Source: JBDKTH01 sp964558295
Lineage (GTDB): Bacteria > Planctomycetota > Planctomycetia > Pirellulales > Thermoguttaceae
DNA length: 22,668 nucleotides
Direction: 5' to 3'
NCBI GenBank assembly: GCA_964558295.1
Contig: CAZLDQ010000089.1
Location: forward strand, 1 to 22,668
The notes under the pieces: generated by a model
The model's database searches: none
What the model was told of the DNA's origin: nothing
What the model saw: the letters and a program-made list of their open reading frames with translations, nothing else
Shown: piece by piece, positions 5,495-12,660 of the stretch
How positions within the stretch are numbered: the stretch's first letter is position 1
How the letters are laid out: every line of letters starts with the position of its first letter
Made by a program: the position numbers and the translations under genes

Positions 5495-7228
5495 TCAGGC
5501 ACTGCCGCGCAAGTAGGCCTCGGCCCAGGCGTGCAGGTCGGCCGCGCCCTTGCGATGGCAAAAGTCGCCGAATGACTCGCCGTTCTCCTGCTGCTGTTTG
5601 AAGTAGACCAGGATCGGCTGCAGGGTGGGAACGATCGCGTCCAAGGGAACCAGGTCCTGGTAGATCCAGCCGAGGCGATTGCCCAACAGTCGGCCGCCCA
5701 GGTAGATCGTATACTTGCCGGGTGCCTTGCCCACCAGGCCGACGTCGGCATTATAGGGGCGCGCGCAACCGTTGGGGCAGCCGGTCATGCGAACGGTGAA
5801 CTTCTCGCTGTCCAGGCCGAGCCGTGCCAACTCGATCTCCAATTGGTCGACCACCTGGGGCAAGACCCGTTCGCTCTCGGTGACGGCCAACGGGCAGGTG
5901 GGCAACGACACGCAGGCCATCGACCACCGCCGGGCGTTGGAAATCTCGTCATCGAGCTTCACGCCCCGACGACGGAACACGTCTTCCATCGCGTTGCAGT
6001 CCAACGGCGAGATGTCCGTAAACAGAATACTCTGATGCGCGGTCAGGCGGATGCCCGGGCAGAAGGTAGTGCAGACTTCCCGGATGGCCGACTTCAACTC
6101 GAAGCCCTCCCGATCGAGAAGGCGGCCGTTTTCCACGTTGAGGCCGTAGAACCAGCGTCCATCCCCCTGATCCCCCCAGCCGATGTGATCGTCGAAGCCC
6201 CAAACGTCGTCCGGATGCGGCGGCGGCAGTGGGTGCCCGTAGTATTCTTCCACCGTGGCCTTGAACCGCTCCAGCCCCCAGTCGGCGATCAGGTACTTCA
6301 TCCGTGCCCGTTTGCGGTCCTCGCGGTTGCCAAAGTCGCGCTGGACCTTCAGGATTGCCGTGGTGACGTCGAGCAATTGGTCCGGCCGGATGAAGCACAT
6401 CCGTTGGGCCAAGGCGGGGAACGTGTTCTTGTTGTTCGGCGTGACTCCCATGCCACCGCCAACCAGGACGTTATAGCCGACGATCTGGAAGTTCTCGCAG
6501 ACGGCCAAAAGGCCCAGGTCGTTGGTGTAGACGTCGACGCAGTTGTCGCCCGGCAGCGCGATGGCCACCTTGAACTTGCGCGGCAGATAGGCGTCGCCAT
6601 AGAGCGGTTCGATCTCGTGCCCCTCGCCCTCCCCACCGCAAAGCGTCTTCTGCCCCGTGCTCGGATCGCTCAGCCAGATCTCGTGATAGGCCCGGGTACG
6701 AGGCAAGAGATGATCGGAAATCAAGGCGGCGGCCGCCTGCATCTGCTCGTGTACCGGATCGCGCCGGATCGGCGCCGGGCAGCACATCACATTGCGTCCC
6801 ACGTCGCCGCAAGCCCCGAGGGTGGTCAGTTGCACGTCGTGGATCTTGCGGATCAACCCTTGGACATTGTGCTTGAGAATTCCATGGAACTGGAGATCCT
6901 GGCGATTGGTGATCCGCAAGGTCGCATTGCCGATCGTGTCGCAGAGGTCCAACTGGGCCAGCAGTTGTTCACTGGTCAGCTTGCCGCCAGGGATCTTGGT
7001 CCGAACCATCAGCGAATAGGCCTTGCCCAGCTTCTGGCCGTCCGGTCCGCGTGCCTTGCCTCGATCGCGGTCGTCTTGCTGGTACATCCCGTGGAATTTG
7101 AGGAGTTGCGAGGTTTGTTCCTCGAAGAACTCCTTGTCGTTGGCCAACTCTTCGGCGATCGTGCCGCGCAAATGGCGACTGGCCAGTTTAAGCTTTTCCA
7201 CGGGACTAAGAGGAGCGGGATCGGTCAT
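5495..7228 (-). CDS. cysI: Siroheme sulfite reductase, hemoprotein subunit (CysI-like)
   Basis: This 577-residue protein reduces sulfite to sulfide in assimilatory sulfur metabolism, using siroheme and a 4Fe-4S cluster. The two cluster/siroheme motifs are intact: C-V-S-L-P-T-C-P-L-A (Cys439, Cys445) and T-G-C-P-N-G-C-A-R-P (Cys484, Cys488). The substrate-binding R-K-F-K (Lys218, Lys220), R-N-V-M-C (Arg145) and the T-N-R-Q-x-x-Q-F-H-G motif near 107-116 agree with E. coli CysI. The C-terminal D-V-G-L-V-G-K-A-P-G-K-Y is closer to CysI than to NirA. No flavoprotein (CysJ) gene is adjacent, so ferredoxin could be the electron donor. ATG 7228 lacks its own Shine-Dalgarno and overlaps the stop of a leader ORF (ATGA). 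Confidence 0.94.
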   Translation of the reverse strand: MTDPAPLSPVEKLKLASRHLRGTIAEELANDKEFFEEQTSQLLKFHGMYQQDDRDRGKARGPDGQKLGKAYSLMVRTKIPGGKLTSEQLLAQLDLCDTIGNATLRITNRQDLQFHGILKHNVQGLIRKIHDVQLTTLGACGDVGRNVMCCPAPIRRDPVHEQMQAAAALISDHLLPRTRAYHEIWLSDPSTGQKTLCGGEGEGHEIEPLYGDAYLPRKFKVAIALPGDNCVDVYTNDLGLLAVCENFQIVGYNVLVGGGMGVTPNNKNTFPALAQRMCFIRPDQLLDVTTAILKVQRDFGNREDRKRARMKYLIADWGLERFKATVEEYYGHPLPPPHPDDVWGFDDHIGWGDQGDGRWFYGLNVENGRLLDREGFELKSAIREVCTTFCPGIRLTAHQSILFTDISPLDCNAMEDVFRRRGVKLDDEISNARRWSMACVSLPTCPLAVTESERVLPQVVDQLEIELARLGLDSEKFTVRMTGCPNGCARPYNADVGLVGKAPGKYTIYLGGRLLGNRLGWIYQDLVPLDAIVPTLQPILVYFKQQQENGESFGDFCHRKGAADLHAWAEAYLRGSA

Positions 7229-7311
7229 GGGCTACGAAACCAAAACACGGACCAGGGGGAGGATTCGTATGAGGAGACCGGCCGAATGATAATTAAACCA
7301 AGAAACATCAT
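7225..7311 (-). CDS. Leader ORF (28 aa) upstream of and overlapping cysI
   Basis: The ATG at 7311, preceded by a perfect AAGGAG (7326-7321) at 9-base spacing, opens a 28-codon frame: MMFLGLIIIRPVSS, then a Ser/Trp/Phe-rich end (YESSPWSVFWFRSP). It has six serines and no cysteine. Its TGA (7227-7225) overlaps the cysI ATG by ATGA. CysI itself has no Shine-Dalgarno, so ribosomes probably reach it through this leader. The GGAG of the leader's Shine-Dalgarno is part of an inverted-repeat arm, which suggests translational control. Translation is not proven. Confidence 0.55.
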   Translation of the reverse strand: MMFLGLIIIRPVSSYESSPWSVFWFRSP

Positions 7312-7324
7312 GACCTTGGTCTCC
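7273..7324 (-). promoter_or_regulatory. Inverted repeat that can mask the leader Shine-Dalgarno
   Basis: In the cysI mRNA sense, GGAGACC (7324-7318) contains the GGAG of the Shine-Dalgarno and is perfectly complementary to GGTCTCC at 7279-7273, inside the leader ORF. A competing stem, ACCAAG (7320-7315) with CTTGGT (7302-7297), shares the ACC. The two stems cannot form together, an attenuator-like arrangement. Sequence reading only; no folding energy computed. Confidence 0.4.
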
Positions 7325-7329
7325 TTGCG

Positions 7330-7357
7330 ATTCTAGCGGGGCAGATCGAAATGTCTA
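7330..7357 (-). promoter_or_regulatory. Sigma-70-like promoter of cysI
   Basis: On the minus strand TAGACA (7357-7352) and TAGAAT (7335-7330) are 16 bases apart, each a 5/6 consensus match. The predicted start point near 7323 places the leader ORF's Shine-Dalgarno at the very 5' end of the mRNA. Confidence 0.55.
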
Positions 7358-7411
7358 GCCAGAATACCCCGTTCCCCATAAAAAGACCACAGCAATCGTT
7401 GGCCGCTCCCC

Positions 7412-7439
7412 CTGACAGGCAGAGCACATCTGCTAGAAT
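7412..7439 (+). promoter_or_regulatory. Extended -10 promoter of folD
   Basis: CTGACA (7412-7417) and TAGAAT (7434-7439) are 16 bases apart, and the -10 is preceded by TGC (extended -10). Both boxes match consensus at 5/6. Start point about 7446, some 40 bases before the folD GTG. It is divergent to the cysI promoter. Confidence 0.6.
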
Positions 7440-7486
7440 GGGAGCCTTGGTTCGCTTGTTTGTCGCACCCCCAGGGAGAATTGTCT

Positions 7487-8350
7487 GTGACCGCTACCAT
7501 TCTTGACGGCAAGGCGTTGTCTGCGGAGATTCGTGCCGAGATCGGCCAAGAGGTGGCCGCGTTCGTCAAGTCGACGGGGGTGGTGCCCTGTCTGGCTGCC
7601 GTATTAGTGGGGGACGACCCCGCCAGTCAGGTCTATGTGCGCAACAAGCAGCAGGCCTGCCAGCGGATGGGGATCGAAAGCCGTTTGCACAAGTTGCCGG
7701 CCAGCACGTCAGCCGAGGAACTGCTTGCCTTGGTAGGCCAGTTGAACGAGGATCGCACGGTGCACGGGATTCTTGTGCAGTTGCCGTTGCCCAAAGGGAT
7801 CGATGAGAGCCGGATTCTCGACGCCGTCAATCCGCTGAAGGACGTCGATGCCTTTCACCCGGAAAACGTGGGGCTGATCGTGCAGAACCGGCCGCGGTTT
7901 TTGCCCTGCACGCCGCATGGCATTCAACAGTTGCTCCTGCGACGCGGTATTCCGATCGCCGGAAGCCACGTAGTCGTGCTCGGACGCAGCGACATTGTGG
8001 GCAAACCGATGGGAATTATGCTCGTGCAACGGGGACGCGGCGGCGACGCCACGGTGACCGTCTGTCACAGCCGGACCAAGGATCTCCCCTCAGTAACTCG
8101 GCAAGCCGACATCCTGGTGGTGGCCATCGGGCGACCGAAATTTGTCACCCCCGAGATGGTCAAGCCGGGGGCCGTGGTGATCGACGTAGGGATCAACCGG
8201 ACCGAGACGGGGCTGGTGGGAGACGTGGACTTTGAGGCGGTCAAGGAGGTGGCCAGCCAGATTACCCCCGTGCCGGGAGGGGTCGGCCCGTTGACGATCA
8301 CCATGTTGTTGCACAACACGTTGACGGCCGCTCGGTTGCAGACGCGGTAG
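7487..8350 (+). CDS. folD: Bifunctional methylenetetrahydrofolate dehydrogenase/cyclohydrolase
   Basis: FolD interconverts 5,10-methylene-, methenyl- and 10-formyl-tetrahydrofolate with NADP in cytosolic one-carbon metabolism. The 287-residue length is normal. The catalytic Tyr50 and Lys54 (Y-V-R-N-K), V-H-G-I-L-V-Q-L-P-L-P (92-102) and Asp121 are in place, as are the nucleotide-binding V-L-G-R-S-D-I-V-G-K-P and the C-terminal P-V-P-G-G-V-G-P-L-T. The usual K-D-V-D-G-F-H reads K-D-V-D-A-F-H here, a conservative change. I chose GTG 7487 because CAGGGAGAA (7472-7480) is a proper Shine-Dalgarno for it. An upstream in-frame TTG at 7460 would leave almost no 5' leader after the predicted promoter. 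The gene stands alone, ending at an inverted repeat. Confidence 0.95.
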   Translation: MTATILDGKALSAEIRAEIGQEVAAFVKSTGVVPCLAAVLVGDDPASQVYVRNKQQACQRMGIESRLHKLPASTSAEELLALVGQLNEDRTVHGILVQLPLPKGIDESRILDAVNPLKDVDAFHPENVGLIVQNRPRFLPCTPHGIQQLLLRRGIPIAGSHVVVLGRSDIVGKPMGIMLVQRGRGGDATVTVCHSRTKDLPSVTRQADILVVAIGRPKFVTPEMVKPGAVVIDVGINRTETGLVGDVDFEAVKEVASQITPVPGGVGPLTITMLLHNTLTAARLQTR

Positions 8351-8394
8351 GATGCGACCGAAGAGCCTCGTATGGGGTTTGATGAACCAAACCA

Positions 8395-8424
8395 GTAGGG
8401 AATGCCACGGAGGGCGTTCCCTAC
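8395..8424. terminator. Inverted repeat between convergent genes (copy 1)
   Basis: Left arm GTAGGGAATGCC (8395-8406), loop of 6, right arm GGCGTTCCCTAC (8413-8424): a 12-pair stem whose only non-Watson-Crick pair is a T-G wobble. It lies 44 bases after the folD stop and 34 bases from the stop of the converging gene. It lacks a clear T tract. The sequence is related to the right part of the repeat at 12551-12622. A bidirectional termination role is inferred from position. Confidence 0.6.
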
Positions 8425-8458
8425 AGAAGCCGTTACTGCTTTGATTCGTCAAAACTTC

Positions 8459-8758
8459 TTAGAGGGCGATCCCCTCCTTGGCAGCACGGAGGATCAAGCC
8501 CCGCTTGAAGTACTGGAATTTGTTCCTCGGCTTCTGGCGAGCCCACAGGAAGGTGCTCTCGACCAATGCAACCGGCAGCGTTCCGGTCTCGACCTTCTCC
8601 ATTACACGATAGAGGAATCCATCCTCTTCGGGGGTTGCGGTCTGCAAGGCCGCCTTCATCGTCTCCACATCGGGCAAATCAGCTTGGGCAATTTGCGGGA
8701 ACAGGGGAAACAAGGCGATTCCCAGTCCGACGACGAGAAGCATTCTTCGGCTCATCAT
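8459..8758 (-). CDS. Small exported protein of unknown function
   Basis: A 99-residue protein with a clear signal peptide (MMSRRMLLVVGLGIALFPLF, then PQIAQA as a likely cleavage site near residue 26). The mature part of about 73 residues is rich in charged residues: D-L-P-D-V-E-T-M-K-A-A-L, then E-E-D-G-F-L-Y-R-V-M-E-K-V, then R-N-K-F-Q-Y-F-K-R. It looks like a small helical periplasmic protein. No cysteines are present. The ATG at 8758 is directly preceded by GGAGAAGGG; the next codon (ATG 8755) would give even better spacing. I do not recognise a named family. It converges with folD across an inverted repeat and stands alone in its transcript. Confidence 0.8.
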   Translation of the reverse strand: MMSRRMLLVVGLGIALFPLFPQIAQADLPDVETMKAALQTATPEEDGFLYRVMEKVETGTLPVALVESTFLWARQKPRNKFQYFKRGLILRAAKEGIAL

Positions 8759-8948
8759 CCCTTCTCCACAGATCTTCGGCGCGCGACTTCGGAAACGGGC
8801 CGCTTGTATCGAAAAACACGGGGGTCTGCAAGATCGATGGACAGAAACGGTTCCAACGCGCATTGTTACACGGTGGCTGCCATTGGCTCCACCCCAGACC
8901 ACTGTGCTTAGACACGCTAGCACCATACGGCCGCCTGATGGCACGCAA

Positions 8949-8954
8949 ATTGTA
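8949..8954 (-). promoter_or_regulatory. Possible extended -10 box (TGC-TACAAT)
   Basis: TACAAT (8954-8949 on the minus strand) matches consensus at 5/6 and is preceded by TGC. It points towards the small exported protein and would give a leader of about 185 bases. The -35 region is weak. Confidence 0.3.
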
Positions 8955-9037
8955 GCACTTCGGTTTCAGCACGCGACGGCTTGCCGCTGCTCGTCATAAA
9001 ACCTCCTCCTTGTACCAACGCTTGTCGATCCGAACTG

Positions 9038-10834
9038 ATGAGTCGACCGATTCTGATTCTTGTGTGCTTGCTCGGGCTGTCGCCCAGCGCGGACGGAGAC
9101 GAGCCTGCCCCGGCTGTCGCGTCACCGAAGTCGGCCGAACAGGTTCGTCAGGAAGTGGCCCACTTGGTCAAGGAGCTTGATGCGGACCATTTCCACACTC
9201 GCCAGCAGGCAGCGGCTAAGCTTCGGGAACTGGCCGACCAGACGCCGTTCAAAGAACTGTTGGCCAGCGAATTGGCCCGGGTGTTGGTATCGCCTCAGAC
9301 GTCGTTGGAGGTGCGCAAGCAGGTGGAGTTGCTCCGGCGAACACTCCCTCAGACGCCCCCGGAACCGGCCGGGCAAATCACGGCCGACGAGCTGGACCGG
9401 CTCCTCCGGCAGTTGGAAGACGATTCGTATGGCGTCCGTCTCAGCGCGTCGCAGCGGCTCCAATGGTTCCTCGGCAACCCGAAGTCGGTCTCGCGCATTC
9501 TCCAGCGACTCAAGCAGCGCTTGGCCGATCCACGGCTATCGGCCGATGCACCGATTTGGCTGGAGCGGATGTATGAGCAGACGCGGACGGCCTGGTTGCT
9601 GACCGATCCGGCCGACTGGGAGTTGCCCCCCGTTTCGGCCGACGAGATTCAGCGTTGGACGAACGACCTGGTGCGACCGGTTTCCCTCAAAGCCCCGGCC
9701 GCGCAGCAGCACGCCGCGCAGGTCGCTAAGCGGGAACTGTGGGACTTGCTGGCACGCGACGAGTATGTGCCGCTGGTGAAGCAGGCAGCCGAAGCCCGTC
9801 TGGCGGCCGGCCGGTTGAGCCAGGAGGCGGCCGGACGGCTCCAAGCGCTCATCGAGCAGACGCGGCCGGCGATGGTCGCCGAGTATTGGGAAGGACATCA
9901 TCATCTGGGCACCCAACGCCTGTTGGTCAATGTGCCGAGCCTAGCCGAAGGGGCTTTGCGCCCCAGCCACTTCGACTGGATCAACGACACCGCGGCGCAC
10001 TGTGTGAGCGGCAGCAACCTGACGCCGGGGGAGTATCCCGTCGGCGTGGCCATTCCGCATCCGATGCGGGACGGCGCGATCTTCCACCTGGTGAACCTGC
10101 CTACGCCACGACGCCGCATGGCCTACGATCACGAGGTACGGACCGATGAAGCCCAGCGTCTTCGCATGCTCAGCCGGCGCACGCTCGATCGGTTTCTTCG
10201 TCGCCAGCAACCGCTGGCCCGGGATGAACTGGTCCTGCTGGCTCAACTTGACTATCGCGAGGTTTCCCGGTTTGCCGGCGACTTCTTCCTGGCGGTTGAC
10301 GATCAGCCGCTGGCCCCCGAAGAAATGCCGTTTGTCAACCAGTACTTGCCCGGCTCGATGCGGCTCAACAGTGTGATGCAACGGGTCGGCGGCCGGTCGA
10401 GCCGACATGGCGTGGTGGCCGCGTTGCTGGCTGCAGAAGGGACGAAGGAGGCGATTCCCGGGTTGCTCACGGCGATTGCCACGGGACGGTTCCTCGCTCC
10501 CAGTTCCGCGCCGCCCCGCCATCTGGAATGGATGGCCGCTTTGGCCATTGCCCAACGCGATCCTTGGCCCGAGGTCGATGCGTGGCTCGCCGGGCTCATC
10601 GCTCGTTCGATGACGCTGGTCGAACAGAACGAGACGGCGCCCGACCTGGGCGCCACGGCCGCTGCACTCTTGCTCAAGCGTCACCAACACGATCCAGGCC
10701 AATTCGGCTTGGAGATGACCAGAGACGAACTGCTCTCCGAAGCAGGCGTAACCGGCTACCGCTTCACCTCCGCCGACGGCCGCAAGAACGTGGCCGCCTG
10801 GTGGGCCAAGCAAAAGCAAACCTCGTCGCCGTAG
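9038..10834 (+). CDS. Exported HEAT-like repeat protein
   Basis: This 598-residue protein has an N-terminal signal peptide (MSRPILILVCLLGLSPSADG). A helical region follows with repeats of HEAT/armadillo character: V-R-Q-E-V-A-H-L-V-K-E-L-D-A-D-x-F-x-T-R-Q-Q-A-A-A-K-L-R-E-L near 40-70, a second at about 118-145 (L-E-D-D-S-Y-G-V-R-L-S-A-S-Q-R-L) and another near 455-490. The middle (about 280-370) is not repeat-like. Such secreted repeat proteins are common in planctomycetes and usually mediate protein contacts; no catalytic motif is visible. ATG 9038 is chosen because the signal peptide begins there; the frame is open further upstream from 8981 without a signal-like start. No clear Shine-Dalgarno. 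A tandem repeat array follows the stop. Confidence 0.82.
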   Translation: MSRPILILVCLLGLSPSADGDEPAPAVASPKSAEQVRQEVAHLVKELDADHFHTRQQAAAKLRELADQTPFKELLASELARVLVSPQTSLEVRKQVELLRRTLPQTPPEPAGQITADELDRLLRQLEDDSYGVRLSASQRLQWFLGNPKSVSRILQRLKQRLADPRLSADAPIWLERMYEQTRTAWLLTDPADWELPPVSADEIQRWTNDLVRPVSLKAPAAQQHAAQVAKRELWDLLARDEYVPLVKQAAEARLAAGRLSQEAAGRLQALIEQTRPAMVAEYWEGHHHLGTQRLLVNVPSLAEGALRPSHFDWINDTAAHCVSGSNLTPGEYPVGVAIPHPMRDGAIFHLVNLPTPRRRMAYDHEVRTDEAQRLRMLSRRTLDRFLRRQQPLARDELVLLAQLDYREVSRFAGDFFLAVDDQPLAPEEMPFVNQYLPGSMRLNSVMQRVGGRSSRHGVVAALLAAEGTKEAIPGLLTAIATGRFLAPSSAPPRHLEWMAALAIAQRDPWPEVDAWLAGLIARSMTLVEQNETAPDLGATAAALLLKRHQHDPGQFGLEMTRDELLSEAGVTGYRFTSADGRKNVAAWWAKQKQTSSP

Positions 10835-10899
10835 GGTTTCCGCCCAGGGGTGCGGCAAATCGTCCGAGCAGTTGTCGATCCAGGCATCCTGCCCCGATC

Positions 10900-11086
10900 G
10901 TAGCATAAGCGTCCCGCTTGTGTCTGTAGCATAAGCATCTTGCTTATGTCTGTAGCATAAGCATCTTGCTTGTGTCCTGTAGCATAAGCATCTTGCTTGT
11001 GTCCTGTAGCATAAGCGTCTCGCTTGTGCGTTGTAGTATAAGCGTCTCGCTTGTGTCCTGTAAGCCAAGCATCCTGCCTGGCCGCG
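10900..11086. repeat. Palindromic 26-27 bp tandem array (six good units plus one degenerate)
   Basis: Units start at 10900, 10926, 10952, 10979, 11006 and 11033, with a degenerate unit at 11060 and a fragment near 10880. Each begins GTAGCATAAGC and ends GCTTRTGTC(C)T (R = A or G), and its two halves form a stem of about 7-8 pairs around a three-base centre. The innermost pair co-varies: AAGCA..TGCTT in units 2-4 and AAGCG..CGCTT in units 1, 5 and 6. The outer T pairs with A or G. No spacers, so not a CRISPR array. Confidence 0.9.
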
Positions 11087-11294
11087 AAGGCTGCCAAGCA
11101 AGCCTCCGGCAAAATGCCGAAGCCACGGCCGGCCGGACGCCTGCACAAGGATGCAGGAAATCTTGCCATCCCTTTGCCTGGCGAAAACTGGAAGTCCCCC
11201 CGCTGGCATGTTAAGATGCAGGACATGGTCTGCTTGGAGTGTCGCCAAGCGACGCCGGAATCGTAGGATCTGCGGGGGAAAGGGAATTGCACCG
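11087..11294. other. Leader region of the MBL-fold gene
   Basis: Together with the array, this forms the 460-base gap between two plus-strand genes. It has only small imperfect stems (e.g. CCTGC..GCAGG around 11140-11157) and one weak -10 candidate, TAAGAT at 11212-11217, preceded by TGT. No gene is supported. Confidence 0.4.
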
Positions 11295-12533
11295 ATGAGA
11301 CTGCACCTGATGCTCTTTGTTGGTCTTCTTTCGATCAGTCCCCTGACGGTCCGTGCCGAGGATGTGGTGGGCCAGGAGATTACGCCCTGGCAGCCGGGAA
11401 TGCTGGAGATCCACCAGATCAGCTCCGGGCGCGGCAATGCGGGCCTGTCGATTTTCCCCGACGGCACGACGCTGCTGGTCGATTGCGGCGAATTGCCGCT
11501 GAAAACGCCGCGGCATACGCCCGATCGGCCCGACGGCACGCGTCCTGCCGGCCAATGGGTCGTGCGTTACATCCGCCATGCCCTGCGTCACGATCCGCAG
11601 CCGGTGCTCGACTACGTGCTCTTGACGCACTTTCACGAAGACCATCTGGGCTGCCCCTCGGAGTCCACGCCGCTCTCCTCGTCGGGGGCCTACAAGCTCA
11701 CCGGGTTGACGCAGGTGGGCGAGAGCCTCCGGATCGGCAAGCTCATGGACCGCGCCTGGCCCGACTACAACTACCCGAGCGCGCTCGACCGACCCTTTAT
11801 CAAGAACTATCGCGATTTCGTGAAGTGGCAGACCGAGCACAACGGCATGAAGATCGAACGCTTCACGCCGGGACGCAACGATCAGATCGTCTTGTGCCGC
11901 GATCCGAAGAAGTATCCCGAGTTCGAGCTGCGCAACATCGGCGCCAACGGCGAGATCTGGACCGGCAAGGGAACGGCCACCGAACAGCGATTTCCCGCGC
12001 TGGACACGATCCCCCGGGCCGCCTGGCCCCATGAGAACATGTGCAGCGCGTCATTCCATTTGCGCTACGGCAAGTTCGACTATTTCAACGGCGGCGACAT
12101 CCCGGGAATTCGGCCCAAAGGAAAACTGGAGTGGCACGACGTCGAGACGCCGGTGGCCAAAGTCGTTGGCCCCGTGGATGCGGCCATCTTGAACCATCAC
12201 GGCTATCTGGACTCGCAAAACGAGTTCTTCGTGGCCACGCTGCGGGCTCGTGTCTGGACCATCTCCGTCTGGGACGCTGGCCATCCGACCCCGATCGTGT
12301 GGCAGCGTCTCCAATCGACCGACCTCTACCCGGGCCCACGCGAAGTGTTCGCCACTGACGTGCACCCGACCGTCCGCGAGACAATCCCCGGCATCGACCA
12401 ACTGGCCAGCGACCACGGGCACATCGTCTTGCGTGTCGCCCCCGGCGGAAACGAGTATCGCGTGGTCATTGTCGACGACACTTCGGAGAGCCATCGCGTG
12501 ACCAAGGTCTTTGGGCCGTATCCCTCGCGGTAG
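11295..12533 (+). CDS. Secreted metallo-beta-lactamase fold hydrolase (ComEC-like)
   Basis: This 412-residue protein has a signal peptide (MRLHLMLFVGLLSISPLTVRA) and a metallo-beta-lactamase fold. The metal motif is T-H-F-H-E-D-H-L-G (His112, His114, Asp116, His117). Further ligands are likely in F-N-G-G-D-I-P-G and L-N-H-H-G-Y-L-D-S. The core strand L-L-V-D-C-G (61-66) and the late H-H-G motif resemble the MBL domain of ComEC/Rec2-like proteins, which hydrolyse phosphoesters, but no ComEC membrane channel is present. An insertion of about 150 residues between the metal motifs (about 120-270) is unusual. ATG 11295 is chosen for the signal peptide; GGGGAAAGGGA lies about 10 bases upstream. Periplasmic location is expected; substrate unknown. 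Confidence 0.88.
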   Translation: MRLHLMLFVGLLSISPLTVRAEDVVGQEITPWQPGMLEIHQISSGRGNAGLSIFPDGTTLLVDCGELPLKTPRHTPDRPDGTRPAGQWVVRYIRHALRHDPQPVLDYVLLTHFHEDHLGCPSESTPLSSSGAYKLTGLTQVGESLRIGKLMDRAWPDYNYPSALDRPFIKNYRDFVKWQTEHNGMKIERFTPGRNDQIVLCRDPKKYPEFELRNIGANGEIWTGKGTATEQRFPALDTIPRAAWPHENMCSASFHLRYGKFDYFNGGDIPGIRPKGKLEWHDVETPVAKVVGPVDAAILNHHGYLDSQNEFFVATLRARVWTISVWDAGHPTPIVWQRLQSTDLYPGPREVFATDVHPTVRETIPGIDQLASDHGHIVLRVAPGGNEYRVVIVDDTSESHRVTKVFGPYPSR

Positions 12534-12550
12534 AGCCTAGCCCCAATGGT

Positions 12551-12622
12551 CTGTAGGGAACGTCCTCCATGGCGTTCCGTCATTTCTGCTTCCCAGAATG
12601 CCACAGAGGGTGCTCCCTACAG
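12551..12622. terminator. Inverted repeat between convergent genes (copy 2)
   Basis: Arms at 12551-12577 and 12596-12622 pair over about 26 bases with a handful of mismatches (both outer ends read CTGTAGGGA in their own sense). It starts 17 bases after the MBL gene stop and ends 38 bases before the stop of the converging thioredoxin gene. The right arm is a diverged copy of 8395-8426. Its position suggests bidirectional termination; no T tract. Confidence 0.6.
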
Positions 12623-12660
12623 CATCGATTACCGGTTCTGTTCGTCAGAGACCATCAAGA

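Noticed and set aside
5843..7336. A 497-codon open frame antisense to cysI
   Set aside because: The opposite strand encodes a full-length sulfite reductase with all cofactor motifs; the antisense translation has no recognisable domain and is a high-GC frame shadow.
10900..11086. CRISPR array
   Set aside because: Units abut with no spacers, are internally palindromic, and there are no cas genes.
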